Origin: Tranzscheliella williamsii
Lineage: Eukaryota; Basidiomycota; Ustilaginomycetes; Ustilaginales; Ustilaginaceae
NCBI GenBank assembly: GCA_023212725.1
Contig: JALBYF010000090.1
Coordinates: 1 to 60,304 of the forward strand
Direction of reading: 5' to 3'
Length of the DNA stretch: 60,304 nt
Part shown: positions 30,803 to 40,862 of the stretch, one piece after another
How the letters are laid out: each line of letters opens with the position of its first letter
How positions within the stretch are numbered: position 1 is the first letter of the stretch
Made by a program: the position numbers and the translations under genes
The notes under the pieces: model-generated
What the model was told of the DNA's origin: nothing
Seen by the model: only the letters and a program-made list of their open reading frames with translations
Database searches by the model: none

Positions 30803-31236
30803 TCAAAAGGCGATGATGCGGAGAGCTGTCAAATGTCGACATATTTACACAAGCCGGCCGTACCGTGGAACCCTCTGCACGCCTAGCGATGCAGAGTACA
30901 ACCACGGAGACAGGGATCGCTCAGCAGCGGCACAAGACGCACTCAGAAACATACGGCAGCACCACAATCAGCAACACTTGCTACACGGGGCCTTTGTTGA
31001 CAGGGAATCGCAGTCCGACCGCGATCGCTGCTGCGGCAATCATGCATCCTCCTTTCCCGCATACTCCTCACAGCGTTCCTATCCTCGCGTAGTATCTCAC
31101 AATCTGCTGATGTCAGACCCACATCTGCTGAGAAAATCGGAGAGTGGATAAAAGTACAGGCTCGAGCCGAGGCGGGCGCTGTGCGGCGAGCGGGTGGGTG
31201 CAGTACAAGTGTAGGCGGCGCTGGGTGGGCTGGGCG

Positions 31237-34191
31237 CTAGAGGATGGGCTTGATGTCGTGGAGGATGACGGCCTCGGTGGTGGAGCCCATCCAGCCGCGG
31301 TCGCCGGAGGCGGCGATGAGGAAGCTGGCGCTGTTGTCCACCAGCACGGCAGCGAGGTTGGCGCCGTGATGGCCGGCGACGATCTTGAAGGGGACCTTGA
31401 GTTCGCCGGCCTGGCCGGGGCCGGGGACGAACTCGGTGTCCCAGAGGCGGATGTTGTCGTACGAGCCGGTGATGATGTGCCGCGAGTTGGGCATGGGCGT
31501 CAGCGAGTAGACCGGCCCAGAGCCGGACGGCAGCCGCAGCGAGCGCAGGAAGCGCGGGCCGGGCATCCGCAGGTCCCACTCGTCGACCGATTCGTTGCGC
31601 CGCCCGACAAAGACCTTGTCCCCGTCCGCGTTGAAAATGGCCGACTGGCACCACGGCGGAACCCGCTGCGGCAGCGGCAGCGAGTGCACACCCCTGGGCT
31701 TCCCATCCCCCGCGCCCGCCGCGCCGTTGGCTGCGGAGCCAGACGCGGGAAGGTAGCTCGGACACCGCAGATCCCACAAGATCACCTGGCCCGACAGCGA
31801 CGTCGTCATCATCACGTCCGGGCTGAACGTCGAAAGCGGCGCATCGAACGACGAGGCGGTACTGAACCCGCCAAACGCCGGCTTGGGCAGTGCCTTCTTT
31901 GAAGCACCGTCGCCAGGCGCAGCTGCCGCCTCTCCCGCCGCCTCGGTCTTCAACGCTGCCAAGTCGGTCTTGGCATGAGCGGTGTTGCCCATCGGCAGAG
32001 CTGGCGGCAGCAAAGGCGAGGCCGTGCCGGCAAACCCGCCGGGGAGCATGGCACCCTGTGACGAAGGATTCTTGGCCATCGTCCGCCCTGCCAGCGGCAT
32101 ATCTTCGTCCGAAGAGGCGGCATCAACCTCGTCCGCTTCGCCCTCTGCATCCTCGCCTTCCGCCTCGGCATCGGCATCGGCCTCTCTATCACCGTCTCCA
32201 TCGGCGTCAGGCTCCGCATCGAGATCGGCATCGGCATCGGCATCGGCATCGGCGTCTCCATCGTCGTCGCCGTCACCGAAGAGCGAATCGTCGCCGTCGG
32301 TATCGTTGCCGCCGGTGCCGGATGCGGTGGCACCATTGGCACCGCCGGAGCCGTTGGGCTTTTGCTTGGTGGCGCCGTTCCTTTCGCGCGCCTTGTCCAG
32401 GGAGCTTGGCGGCGGCGGTGTATCACCGCCGAAGAGGTCGTCTTCTGCGTCGCCCTCCAGATCCTCATCGGCACCTGCTAGTATCGCGGCGCCAGAGTTA
32501 GCCGCCTGTCCGTCGGCTGTGGGCGCTGCACCGCCGCCGACGCGACTGCCGTCCGCCTTGGTCGCCCCGCTGCCCTCGAGCGACAGCCCGAGGCTGGCGT
32601 TGAGTTCCGCCTCGAACGCGAGCTCCTCCTCGGTAGGATCGTCAGTGCCATTGGCGGCGTTGGTCGCAGGCGCCGAAACGGCCGTGGCCGCGTCGGTCCC
32701 CGACATGGAGGCAGGCTGGCTCCCATCCGCAGACGAGCCACCGCCTGCCGCTTGTATCGCGGCATCGGAGCTCCCTTGATCCTTACCGGCGTCCGCTTTT
32801 GCTTTGCTGCTGTCAGCGACGGTGTCTGCGCCCCTCCGTTTCCCCTTGGCCGTGTGGCCATCGGAATCCGTACCGGATGCCTGCTCGTTTCCAGCTGCTG
32901 ATGTGGGCGAGTCACCGGTCAGATCGACCGTATCCTGTCGCTCTGACGGCTGATGCAAATCTGGGGGGGCCGCAGGCTTGGCAAGTGATGCTGCGTCTGA
33001 AGAGGGTGGCGCCTCGTGATCAGCTATGCGGCCGTCTTCCTCACGTTTTACGTTCGCCTGCTGCGGTGCAGGCGTCGCGCCGTCCGCGCCGGGCTCATCT
33101 TCTCGTTCGGCGAGGGGCCTTGGCAGGGATGCCGGCGGCGTGGGAGAGTTCGCGTGGTCCTCGTCGGCCACTGCTGAAGCATGAATCGAGACAGTGGGGC
33201 TGCCACGGCGGGTTGAAGCGCGAGAGGTGGAAGCGGCTCCTATTGGTCGGAAGGAGAGGCTGGAGATTTGGCCGGCATGCCCTGGGAAAGACCTGACCAC
33301 TTGGCCGGTGTTGAGATCCCACTGGTGGACGCCTCGATCCCAGCCGCCAGAGATCATGGTTTTTTCGTCGTTGGCGATGGCAAGGGCAGATACAGCGCCC
33401 TTGTGCTTGCGGAACACGTGCCTGGTAGTGCCTGGGTCGTGTCTGACGCCGTAGAGATGGATGTTGCCGGATTCTGAGCCGGTCATGCCCCACAGCGCAT
33501 CCTGCTGGATGGCGAGGCTGTGAACGACGCCGACTGGGCGCTCCTTTTCCGATGGAAGGTGCGATGAGGAGGACGAGAAGACCTCTTCGTTGGGCCAGAA
33601 GGCGGAGAGGACACCTCCCCTGGTGATCCCCTCCACGAAGCCATGCCGGACATTCTGGGTCAACATGGACTTGCCATTCATGGTAGCATAGACATCGTAC
33701 TTGCGGACGAAGCCGTCAGAGCCGCCGGTGAGCAGAGTCTGGCCATCCAAGGAGAGGGCCATGGCGTGGACATGCGCGGCATGTGGCGCTGCGGCCATGG
33801 GTTCGATGTGATAGCCAAGCTGCGTTTGCAGACAGGCAGGCGGGGGTTGGAACAGCTTGCGGCGCTCTTCGACCTTGCGAAAGTAGGTAGCGGCCGACAG
33901 AGCAAGCTGCTGCGAAGACGGGGGAAAGCCGTCGCGGGACGCAGCGCCGGTCTCAGACGCATCGTCCTGGTCGGCATCGTTATCGTGATCCGGATCGTCG
34001 TCGTCGTCGTCGTCGTCGTCGTCATCGTCGTCTGCATCGGCATCGTCATCGTTGTCGTTGTCGTCGTCGTCCATACCGTCGTCAGAAGGCTGGTCGATGT
34101 TATCCTCTTGATCGTCGTCCTGGTCGTCGTACTCATTCTCGTCGACGTGCTCTTGTTCGTGCTCCTCCTCCATTTCGATGTCGTCGTCCAT
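31237..34191 (-). CDS. SPT8: SAGA complex subunit SPT8 (WD40)
   Basis: A 984-codon intron-free frame. The N-terminal ~85 residues are almost all acidic (MDDDIEMEEEHEQEH, then runs of D). WD repeats begin near HAAHVHAMALSLDGQTLLTG and include HKGAVSALAIANDEKTMISG with GWDRGVHQWDLNTGQVVRSF. A long low-complexity insert follows, then MMTTSLSGQVILWDLR, VGRRNESVDEWDLR and GSYDNIRLWD. This acidic tail plus interrupted WD40 set is the SPT8 pattern. SPT8 links the SAGA coactivator to TATA-binding protein in the nucleus. The frame continues 93 codons upstream to 34470 without conserved residues; ATG 34191 before the acidic run is preferred. The Ser/Ala/Asp insert between propeller blades is much longer than in yeast. 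Confidence 0.9.
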   Translation of the reverse strand: MDDDIEMEEEHEQEHVDENEYDDQDDDQEDNIDQPSDDGMDDDDNDNDDDADADDDDDDDDDDDDDPDHDNDADQDDASETGAASRDGFPPSSQQLALSAATYFRKVEERRKLFQPPPACLQTQLGYHIEPMAAAPHAAHVHAMALSLDGQTLLTGGSDGFVRKYDVYATMNGKSMLTQNVRHGFVEGITRGGVLSAFWPNEEVFSSSSSHLPSEKERPVGVVHSLAIQQDALWGMTGSESGNIHLYGVRHDPGTTRHVFRKHKGAVSALAIANDEKTMISGGWDRGVHQWDLNTGQVVRSFPGHAGQISSLSFRPIGAASTSRASTRRGSPTVSIHASAVADEDHANSPTPPASLPRPLAEREDEPGADGATPAPQQANVKREEDGRIADHEAPPSSDAASLAKPAAPPDLHQPSERQDTVDLTGDSPTSAAGNEQASGTDSDGHTAKGKRRGADTVADSSKAKADAGKDQGSSDAAIQAAGGGSSADGSQPASMSGTDAATAVSAPATNAANGTDDPTEEELAFEAELNASLGLSLEGSGATKADGSRVGGGAAPTADGQAANSGAAILAGADEDLEGDAEDDLFGGDTPPPPSSLDKARERNGATKQKPNGSGGANGATASGTGGNDTDGDDSLFGDGDDDGDADADADADADLDAEPDADGDGDREADADAEAEGEDAEGEADEVDAASSDEDMPLAGRTMAKNPSSQGAMLPGGFAGTASPLLPPALPMGNTAHAKTDLAALKTEAAGEAAAAPGDGASKKALPKPAFGGFSTASSFDAPLSTFSPDVMMTTSLSGQVILWDLRCPSYLPASGSAANGAAGAGDGKPRGVHSLPLPQRVPPWCQSAIFNADGDKVFVGRRNESVDEWDLRMPGPRFLRSLRLPSGSGPVYSLTPMPNSRHIITGSYDNIRLWDTEFVPGPGQAGELKVPFKIVAGHHGANLAAVLVDNSASFLIAASGDRGWMGSTTEAVILHDIKPIL
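32223..32256. repeat. CGGCAT hexamer microsatellite inside SPT8
   Basis: About five tandem CGGCAT units encode alternating Ala-Asp on the minus strand (DADADADAD). It lies within the disordered insert of SPT8, so length variation would keep the frame. Confidence 0.75.
33995..34080. repeat. GTC trinucleotide tract inside SPT8
   Basis: Imperfect GTC/ATC triplets encode a poly-Asp stretch in the acidic N-terminus of SPT8. The triplet period keeps the frame open. Confidence 0.8.
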
Positions 34192-34819
34192 GCTGGCTGT
34201 CAGCAAGGTGGCTGGGACGGGGGTGAGGCAGCCGTGACGCTCCTGTCGCGTTGGCGTTGGCGCTGGCGCGGAGCAGAGGCTGTAGCGCGTGGCAGAGCTC
34301 GCATCCAGTCCGTTGCGTACCGCTTCGTGCGCCGCCTGTACGTACTGCTTTGTGCTCTTGTCGACAGACGCGCTGGTGAGACGGGGGACGTAGGGGCGGG
34401 ACCAAGGCTGGCAGATAGGTGCACGTCGAGAAGATCCAAAGCGTGGCCGCCAAAGAGCGCATTTCGACATGCAATCAACGCGCAGCAGTCAGGCCATCGG
34501 GCTGCCGATCCTGTCGTTCTGCCCCGATATCAAGGTGAAGATGGCCCAAGCCCCATCAGGGGTCAGCCATCACCATCACTGAAGATCGCCCATCGATCTT
34601 TTCCACACCGCCCAGCTACCATCTATCTATCGACGTTCATCGACGTCCATCAACGTCCATCGCCACCTGACTGCTGCCCAGCGGAACATCTATACATAGG
34701 CTACTCCCAACAAATCGCTCTGATCGCCGCTGGTACGTGGTGTGGGTTAGCAGGCTTTCACTGCGATTTGACCTCGTCATTCTGGCTCGTATACGCGCGA
34801 CGGCAAGAGGAGAGACAGG
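34192..34819. other. Divergent promoter region of SPT8 and VMA8
   Basis: These 628 bases lie between divergent starts. The SPT8 frame stays open to 34470 but is likely leader sequence. A tandem decamer at 34629-34658 is the only notable element. Confidence 0.55.
34629..34658. repeat. Tandem decamer ATCRACGTYC, three copies
   Basis: Three adjacent 10-base units (ATCGACGTTC, ATCGACGTCC, ATCAACGTCC) are followed by a partial fourth. Each holds an ACGT core. It lies about 160-190 bases upstream of VMA8 and could be a cluster of bZIP-type sites; that role is inferred only. Confidence 0.55.
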
Positions 34820-35635
34820 ATGTCGTCTGGTAAAGGCCAGCGAGAGGCGGTGTTTCCGACACGGCAGGCTTTGGGGTCGACCAAGACGCGGCTGAAGGGG
34901 GCGCAGACGGGCCATTCACTGCTCAAGAAGAAGGCGGATGCGTTGACCAAGCGGTTCCGCACCATTACGACCAAAATCGACGAGGCGAAGCGCAAGATGG
35001 GCAAGGTGATGCAGGTGGCGTCTTTCAGCCTGGCCGAGGTGCAGTATGCGACCGGCGACATTGGGTATATCGTCCAGGAGTCGGTCAAGTCGGCTTCGTT
35101 CCGCGTGCGTGCCAAGCAGGAGAACGTCTCTGGTGTCATCCTGCCCGCGTTTGAGGCGGACGTCAAGGATACCAAGTCGGGCGGACCGTCGGGCAATGGC
35201 GGCGAGTTTGCGCTGACAGGCCTTTCGCGCGGTGGCCAGCAGGTCAGCAAGGCCAGAGAGACGTATACCAAAGCACTGCAGGTGCTCGTGGAACTCGCTA
35301 GCCTGCAGACCGCCTTTGTCATCCTCGACGAGGTCATCCGCATGACCAACCGCAGAGTGAACGCCATCGAGCACGTCATCATCCCACGCCTGGAAAACAC
35401 CATCAGCTACATTGTCTCTGAGCTCGACGAGGCCGACCGAGAAGAGTTCTTCCGTCTTAAAAAAGTGCAGGCGAAAAAGAAGGAGAAGGCCCAGGCGAGC
35501 GACAAGCAGCGCGCCCTGGCTCAGCACGAGGCCGACCAAGCCGCCGACGAGGCGGGCACCAACGACACTAGCAGCCAGCCCGAAAGAAACACCGACCTCC
35601 TATCCGGCGGCAAGGACGAGGACGTCATTTTCTAG
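34820..35635 (+). CDS. VMA8: V-type H+-ATPase subunit D
   Basis: A 271-codon intron-free frame of normal length. The N-terminus [20 protein letters not shown] then [15 protein letters not shown] is the signature of subunit [21 protein letters not shown] then [20 protein letters not shown] is its conserved C-terminal coiled coil. Subunit D is the central rotor shaft of the V1 sector and couples ATP hydrolysis to proton pumping at the vacuole and other acidic organelles. The tail after ~225 is variable and Asp-rich, as usual. ATG 34820 is the first in the frame and gives the expected N-terminus. Confidence 0.97.
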   Translation: MSSGKGQREAVFPTRQALGSTKTRLKGAQTGHSLLKKKADALTKRFRTITTKIDEAKRKMGKVMQVASFSLAEVQYATGDIGYIVQESVKSASFRVRAKQENVSGVILPAFEADVKDTKSGGPSGNGGEFALTGLSRGGQQVSKARETYTKALQVLVELASLQTAFVILDEVIRMTNRRVNAIEHVIIPRLENTISYIVSELDEADREEFFRLKKVQAKKKEKAQASDKQRALAQHEADQAADEAGTNDTSSQPERNTDLLSGGKDEDVIF

Positions 35636-35844
35636 CTGCCTCCCGCCTCCCGCTTCCCTTCTGCTCTTATCCTCCACCTTTCAGCTCGACCTTTCTCCCT
35701 GTTTCCAAGAGGTGAAACCGCTTGTCTGGTGCCGTACATGCATGTTTTCCTGGAACTATTACCTGCCGACCTACACAAAACCGCTGCGATCGGGTCGTGG
35801 ATCGGCACTGTCTAGAATTGTGCTGCGCTGTGGCGGGGTAGGGA

Positions 35845-37110
35845 TCACGAGCCCCAACAGAGGCCGATCAGGGCGGAGAGGGCGGCGCCGACGACGACAC
35901 CCACGGTGGAGGCAAAGACCAGCTGTTCGTCGCTACGCCTCGCCTGAGTGTCGGGGTCGACGGCGGCGAAGTGCATCGCGTCGGTGGGGAGGGCGGAGGT
36001 GGTGTGCGCTTCGGACGGGTCTGGCGGCGGTAGGCGTGGGCTGGCGGCGGGGGTGATGGGGAGGGCTACTGCGTCGAGCTTGTGCTCGAACTGGGCGATG
36101 GTCTGCTGGATGAGCTGGCGGGAGTGTTCCTCGCCCTGGAGCAGGCGGGACTCGAAGGTCTGGGCGAGTTTCTTGCGCTTGTAGGGCTCGACGAGGAGGA
36201 TGGCGAGGAGGAAGAGGAGCGCGTTGAGCCCGGCGACGGCGAAGCTGCCCCAGGTGCTGAGGCCGCGGACACGGTCGCTCCAGATCTGCTCCTCGTGGTA
36301 GCGGAGCATGACGCTCTTCATCAGCTCGTCGAACTGGTCCTGCACCTGGCGCTCCTGCTGTTCCAGCCGCTTCTCCGCCTCCTGCTCGCCGCGCGACAGC
36401 GCATGCTCCTGCCGCAGCAGCTCGGTGTACCGCGAGAGATCTGCGTCCGACCAGCTCGACTTGCGCGACAGCAGGTCGTTGATCTCCTTCTGCGACGCGC
36501 TCCGGTTCGAGACCGCCGACAAGTAGGTGCGCTTGCCTTCCGCGAGCGCCGCCCGCGCCTCGTCCAGCTCCGACTCGAGCCGCGCTATACGCCCCTTGAG
36601 CGCCTCTACCTCCGTATAGCCGCTGTAGGTATTCCACTGCGCAGAGAGATTCGACACGCGGTTACGCATATCCGTCGACAGCGTCTGTGCTCGTCCCGAC
36701 ACCGAGGCCATCCATTCAGATACGGCTGGGTTGGACGTCAGCCCGTCGCGCTTCTTAGCGTCATCATTCGAGCTGCCTTTTTCGCCAGCGACTGGCGAGC
36801 TAGGGGTGGGTGGCAATGGCTCTGCTGTGCGGCTCTGATTTGCGCTGTCCGTGGTAGCGTACCGCCGTATGGATGCTATTGTACTCGAGCATGGCTGCCC
36901 GAATAGAGGCACGAGCGGTGATGCGTTTCGTCCGCCAGCCCATGCGGTGGTATAGAGGCGATATTGCATTCTTGGCTGGGCGGCATGCCGATGTATTCCT
37001 CTTGGTGCGGCCCTGGCCCTGGTAGCATGTAGGGCCCGTGGGGCTGCTGCAAGCCGTGGCGCTGTCCGGAGAGTGATGCGCGCAGGCACGCACAACGCGT
37101 CGAGCGGCAT
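35845..37110 (-). CDS. SHE9: SHE9/MDM33 mitochondrial inner-membrane protein
   Basis: A 421-codon intron-free frame. An Arg/Ala-rich presequence covers about the first 85 residues. A coiled coil follows (VEALKGRIARLESELDEARA, then KEINDLLSRKSSWSDADLSR and YTELLRQEHALSRGEQEAEK), which is the SHE9 signature. One membrane segment follows at WGSFAVAGLNALLFLLAILL and a second lies at the extreme C-terminus (VGVVVGAALSALIGLCWG). SHE9/MDM33 maintains mitochondrial inner-membrane shape, apparently by membrane fission or fusion control. It is divergent from RPA3. Confidence 0.92.
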   Translation of the reverse strand: MPLDALCVPARITLRTAPRLAAAPRALHATRARAAPRGIHRHAAQPRMQYRLYTTAWAGGRNASPLVPLFGQPCSSTIASIRRYATTDSANQSRTAEPLPPTPSSPVAGEKGSSNDDAKKRDGLTSNPAVSEWMASVSGRAQTLSTDMRNRVSNLSAQWNTYSGYTEVEALKGRIARLESELDEARAALAEGKRTYLSAVSNRSASQKEINDLLSRKSSWSDADLSRYTELLRQEHALSRGEQEAEKRLEQQERQVQDQFDELMKSVMLRYHEEQIWSDRVRGLSTWGSFAVAGLNALLFLLAILLVEPYKRKKLAQTFESRLLQGEEHSRQLIQQTIAQFEHKLDAVALPITPAASPRLPPPDPSEAHTTSALPTDAMHFAAVDPDTQARRSDEQLVFASTVGVVVGAALSALIGLCWGS

Positions 37111-37538
37111 TGACGTGTTAGCGTGAGCCGCTGCGAACCGCTGTACTGCGAGGCCGGCTGCTGCCCTGGATCCAGCGTGGAGGTGAGTGAATTGGTGTTA
37201 GTGTTGGTGTTGGTCGGTGCTGGTGGGCAAGGGTGCGAAGTAACACTTTCTATAGTGACACTTTCTATCAAAGCCGGCTCCCGATCGCGCACAAATCGGG
37301 AATAAGCCCGTATCGCGATAACGTGTTCATCGCGGTAATGAGCGAGAGACGCGTTTCCGCGTTTGCTGCGCAGTCAAAGCAACACTTTGCTGAGAAGTCT
37401 TTGCACGCCGCTGCTACCACCTTTGCCACCACGACCACCACGACCACCACTACCACCACCGCCGCTACTACCGCCACTAACACCGCTTTTCTGTGGCACT
37501 GAAAGCACTTTGCCGTACTAGCGCAGACGCGGTTCAAG
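37111..37538. other. Divergent promoter region of SHE9 and RPA3
   Basis: These 428 bases contain GTTGGT/GTTAGT hexamers near 37190-37215 and an ACC-rich microsatellite at 37416-37485 just before RPA3. No frame is supported. Confidence 0.5.
37416..37485. repeat. ACC/CCA triplet-rich tract upstream of RPA3
   Basis: About 23 triplets, mainly ACC with ACG, ACT and GCC variants, end some 50 bases before the RPA3 ATG. It probably lies in the promoter or leader. Confidence 0.7.
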
Positions 37539-38008
37539 ATGGAGAAGCCTACGCCGTTGATCAACTCGTCGATGCTGGCGCAGTACCGCGGGCAGGTGGT
37601 GCGCATTGCGGGCAAGGTGCAGAAGCTGACGGGCCAGACGCTGCTGATCCAGACCAGCGACCTGGGCAATGTCGAGGTGGCGCTCAACCCGGACTCGGAG
37701 ATCTCGGGCAGCAGCTTCGTCGAAGTCACCGGCAAAGTCGCCGAGACCGTGGACGGCAGTGACCAGATCCGCGAGTTCACCACCGTCGACGTCGGCGAGA
37801 ACGTCGGTAAGTAGCCCCCGCTCCAGCATCAACCGCGCCGCAGCCTGCCGATTTGCCTCTCGCCGCTGAACCACTGCCGACAAGTTCGAAGCACTGACCC
37901 CCTTCCCTCCCGCATCTCCCCCTGCTAACCGTGCGTCTAGACCTGTCTCTCGTCGAAAACGTCGTCCAGATCTCCGCTGCCTTCCCCGCGCTCTTCACCG
38001 ATGCCTGA
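37539..38008 (+). CDS. RPA3: Replication protein A 14 kDa subunit
   Basis: Exons 37539-37806 and 37941-38008 join across a 134-base intron with a CTAAC branch site and give 111 residues, the usual size. The product is a single OB fold: TPLINSSMLAQYRGQVVRIA then GKVQKLTGQTLLIQTSDLGN, FVEVTGKV and the C-terminal helix (LSLVENVVQISAAFPALF). RPA3 is the smallest subunit of the heterotrimer that binds single-stranded DNA in replication and repair; its C-terminal helix joins the trimer bundle. Without splicing the frame would stop a few codons into the intron and lose that helix. Confidence 0.93.
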
Positions 38009-38359
38009 GTGCAGCTCCTCGGCTGCATCGGCTGACCGTCTCGGTCGGCTGTACTTGTATTTGTATCCGGAACCAAATCACACCACCACGCCGACGCCCT
38101 TGTGTGTACGGACGTACTATGCATGCTCTGGGCAGCTACAGTGCGGTGAGTAATGCTGCGAGTAGCTCGAGTGGAGACCTGACTAGCGATCAGGTCGGCG
38201 CACGCTGGCGGGCTTGGTGTCCTACGTGGCGGCTTGGCGGGAGGGTGCGGGTTTTGGAGCCAGGATTCGGCGGCGGGCGCCGAGTGGGCCGTGCTATGCG
38301 CCGCCGCGGCTGGATGCCGTTCAGCGGCACAGGCAGCCCGACGCCGTCCCAGGATTCCT
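38009..38359. other. Convergent spacer
   Basis: These 351 bases separate the 3' ends of RPA3 and the DUF1365 gene. GC-rich frames on both strands show no protein features. Confidence 0.45.
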
Positions 38360-39790
38360 TCACAGCGCCCAGGTCCACCACGTCGTCCACCTGGAAAAGA
38401 GCAGCAGCTCGAACAGCTGCCGCAGCAGCGCCGCGTAGAGCGCCCAGGCGGTCAGCGGACGCACTGCCCGCCCCGGCCTCGCCTGCCCACCCGCGCACCG
38501 TGCCGCGTGGACCGAGTCCAGCGAGACCATCGTCTTCTTGACGAGCTTGGCAGACGGCCCGCCGGTGTGAGAAGACAGCCCGCTAAGAGGCGCGCGGGCG
38601 GTGCCCCCGTCGTCCTCTTGGTCTACTAGCACCAGCAGGCGTATACCGAGCACGAACTCCGCGGCGTCAGCAGGGCCACTCTGCCCTTGGCGGCCGGTTC
38701 GCGGCGGCTTGAAGGGGTGCTTTAGAAAGAGCCGATAGAATCCACCGCGGTCGTTGGAAGAAGAGGCGGGGAGGGAGCGGGGGAATGTCCACTGATGGTC
38801 GTACTCGGGTCGCCGAAGGCTTGCAGCGTCTTCCTCCGTGTCCACCTGGAGGATGTAGATCTGGCGATCGGCGGAGGTGTCACGTACTTCGAGGACGACG
38901 AGCCAGAGGGGTCCTCGCACGTCTGTGGGTGTGGGCGGGGCGGGGGGTGCGGTCGGGTCTGGTGTTTGCGCAGGTGGCGGCCGGAAGCAGTAGTGGATGG
39001 TGAGCGGGTTGCTGCCGGCGAGGGCGGCGAGGGCGGGGATGGTGACGGTCCAGACGTGGCCGAGCTGGGGGTTGGAGTCTGGGCGCGGGTCTTGGGGACC
39101 GGAGCGGAGGAAGCGGTGGGCGCGGAGCTCGTAGGCGAGCTTGAGCAGGATGGACGAGGCGATCCAACGAGCGCGCGCGGCAGACACTGTGCCGTCCTGC
39201 GCGGCGGGGATCTGCCTGCGCAGGTAGCTCGACGGCCGCAGCCCGGTCCAGGTCCAGGCGTACGTCTCGTTGCGGCGGCGCTTCTCATGCTTGCGCCGAC
39301 GCTCGATGCGCTCCACCGTGCGCATCTCACTCCGCCACGCGTCCATATCCACCCCGAACTGCACCTGCGCCGACCGCGCCGAGCCTGCCGCCGGCCGCAC
39401 CGGCCGGGTCGCTGCCACACTCGCCTCGTCGACAAACTCCTCCTCGAGCCGCGCCCCCTTGTACGCGAACGCGTGGCCGGTGTCGAGCTCACCCCGTTCG
39501 AGCGCATCCAGCCGAACTGCCAGGTACAGCACGTTGTACTCGGACGCATGCTTCGCCGTCGCCGGCAGGTACCGAGCATGCTTGGCCACCGCCGGCACCA
39601 CGTACCCCTTCACGGCGCCCTTCTGAGCGCCACCCCGCGTCGCGAAGCAGTACTCCACAAGCACCGGCAGCGCGCGCAGCAAGGCAAAAAGCGCCAGCAC
39701 ATAGGCCGGATACAGCTGGAAGCTGCCCCACGGCACCGACGCTAAAAAAGACCCCAACGCACCGGGCAACGAGCCCCAAGAAGCAGTCAT
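38360..39790 (-). CDS. DUF1365 family protein
   Basis: A 476-codon intron-free frame. A hydrophobic segment (LYPAYVLALFALLRALPVLV) lies near residues 25-45. The DUF1365 pattern then appears: YNVLYLAVRLDALERGEL, GLRPSSYLRR, IPALAALAGSNPLTIHYCF, LWLVVLEVRDTSADRQIYIL, and the strongest motif YDHQWTFPRSLPASSSNDRG with GFYRL. A final PLTAWALYAALLRQLFELLL matches the C-terminal helix of the family. The biochemical role of DUF1365 is not established; in bacteria it often sits near cyclopropane-fatty-acid synthase genes. The last residues (SRWTTWWTWAL) are unusual, so a small 3' exon could be missed. Confidence 0.75.
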   Translation of the reverse strand: MTASWGSLPGALGSFLASVPWGSFQLYPAYVLALFALLRALPVLVEYCFATRGGAQKGAVKGYVVPAVAKHARYLPATAKHASEYNVLYLAVRLDALERGELDTGHAFAYKGARLEEEFVDEASVAATRPVRPAAGSARSAQVQFGVDMDAWRSEMRTVERIERRRKHEKRRRNETYAWTWTGLRPSSYLRRQIPAAQDGTVSAARARWIASSILLKLAYELRAHRFLRSGPQDPRPDSNPQLGHVWTVTIPALAALAGSNPLTIHYCFRPPPAQTPDPTAPPAPPTPTDVRGPLWLVVLEVRDTSADRQIYILQVDTEEDAASLRRPEYDHQWTFPRSLPASSSNDRGGFYRLFLKHPFKPPRTGRQGQSGPADAAEFVLGIRLLVLVDQEDDGGTARAPLSGLSSHTGGPSAKLVKKTMVSLDSVHAARCAGGQARPGRAVRPLTAWALYAALLRQLFELLLFSRWTTWWTWAL

Positions 39791-40196
39791 GGCCGCAACG
39801 GTCGCTGTGCTGCGCTTCGAAGCTAGACGCCGGTTGCGCTACACGACACGCCCTATCGAAGACAGCAGGGCATGGTACGGCTACCCGCGGTGTAGGTGTT
39901 GCTCGACAAATGCCAGGGTGGATGGCAAGCAGCAGGAAGCAGGCAAGCAGGTGTATTGCGACAAGAAGAGGGAAGAGGGAAGAGGCGACCTGCTTAACTG
40001 CCGCATCGACTTGGGCGGATTTACGATTTGGCTGTGTTGGACGTTGCGATCCCATTTCCACTTGCTGCCACCCACCGCAGTCCTCTACCTTGCCGGAACT
40101 TGCTGCGATCAGCTTGGCTGTCTCTGCGCTGCGATTGGACTGTCGGCTGTCGTTCCGGGAGTTGCTAGCGGTGGGCATACTTGGGCGTTTGGCAGG
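39791..40196. other. Divergent promoter region
   Basis: These 406 bases separate the DUF1365 start (-) from the DUF4604 start (+). The DUF4604 frame is open upstream to 39789 but without family features, so it is treated as leader. Confidence 0.5.
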
Positions 40197-40862
40197 ATGA
40201 GCGGGCCGGGGCGGACGTCGAAGCTGTCGGCGCGGTCGCTGTCGTACGTGGCGCCCGCGACGCCGAGCTTTCTGCAGGGGCTCAAGGCGCAGGTGGACGC
40301 CGGTGCGCGGTTCGGCAGGACGACGCGGGCGGACGCGCCTAAGGATGAGTTTGATGCGCTCTTCGTCGGCGCGGGGTCGACGGCGGGGGATGCCGGCGAC
40401 GAGGGCGCGGGCTCGGGGGAGAGCGACGACGAGCTGGCGGGTGCCCAGGTCGTCGTCCTCCGCGACGGCAAGCACCTCACCCGCGCCGAGGCCGCCGAGG
40501 CGCGCGCCGCCCAGCAGACAAATCCCCCGCCGCCACCCCGCCCGCCCACCGAACACTTCGCCGCCCCCGGCACCGCACCCCCCAAGCGCGCCCGCCGCGG
40601 ACCCGTCCCCCACAACGATACCCTCTCCCCACCACCCGCTAAAAAGTCAAAGACCACCCCCGCAAGCTCTAACCTCGAGGACGTCAAGGACCTCCTCCGC
40701 CGCGACCGCCAATCCCGCACCCCGGCCCAGCAGAACCCCCCTCCACCTCCAGCCAAAGCCACCCCCACCGACAAAGACGCCAGGCGCAGACAGAAGAACC
40801 AGAACGCCAGAAAGGAAAAAAAGAAGAGCGGCAAGGGTCTCAGTTTTTCCTTCGACGACTGA
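40197..40862 (+). CDS. DUF4604 (KIAA1143-like) protein
   Basis: A 221-codon frame. The N-terminus LSYVAPATPSFLQGLKAQVD then DEFDALF and QVVVLRDGKHLTRAEA matches DUF4604 (LSYV-x-P-x-x-P-x-FL, then PQVVVL). The end KKSGKGLSFSFDD matches the family's terminal LSFSFDDD. The middle is Pro/Ala-rich and the last third strongly basic (KDARRRQKNQNARKEKKKSG), suggesting a nuclear or RNA-associated protein. No function is established for the family. ATG 40197 was chosen because the conserved region starts ten residues later. Confidence 0.85.
   Translation: MSGPGRTSKLSARSLSYVAPATPSFLQGLKAQVDAGARFGRTTRADAPKDEFDALFVGAGSTAGDAGDEGAGSGESDDELAGAQVVVLRDGKHLTRAEAAEARAAQQTNPPPPPRPPTEHFAAPGTAPPKRARRGPVPHNDTLSPPPAKKSKTTPASSNLEDVKDLLRRDRQSRTPAQQNPPPPPAKATPTDKDARRRQKNQNARKEKKKSGKGLSFSFDD

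Larger units (their letters stand above)
29477..31236. other. Intergenic region with transposon relics, 1.8 kb
   Basis: This region lies between convergent LETM1 and SPT8. Two degenerate Tc1/mariner-type fragments are listed separately. The remainder (30010-30634 and 30803-31236) has no recognisable frame, and terminal inverted repeats could not be placed by eye. Confidence 0.5.

Noticed and set aside
33643..34833. A 396-codon plus-strand frame rich in Val and Ile
   Set aside because: It is the complement of the poly-Asp codons of SPT8; the hydrophobic run is an artefact of the GTC repeat.
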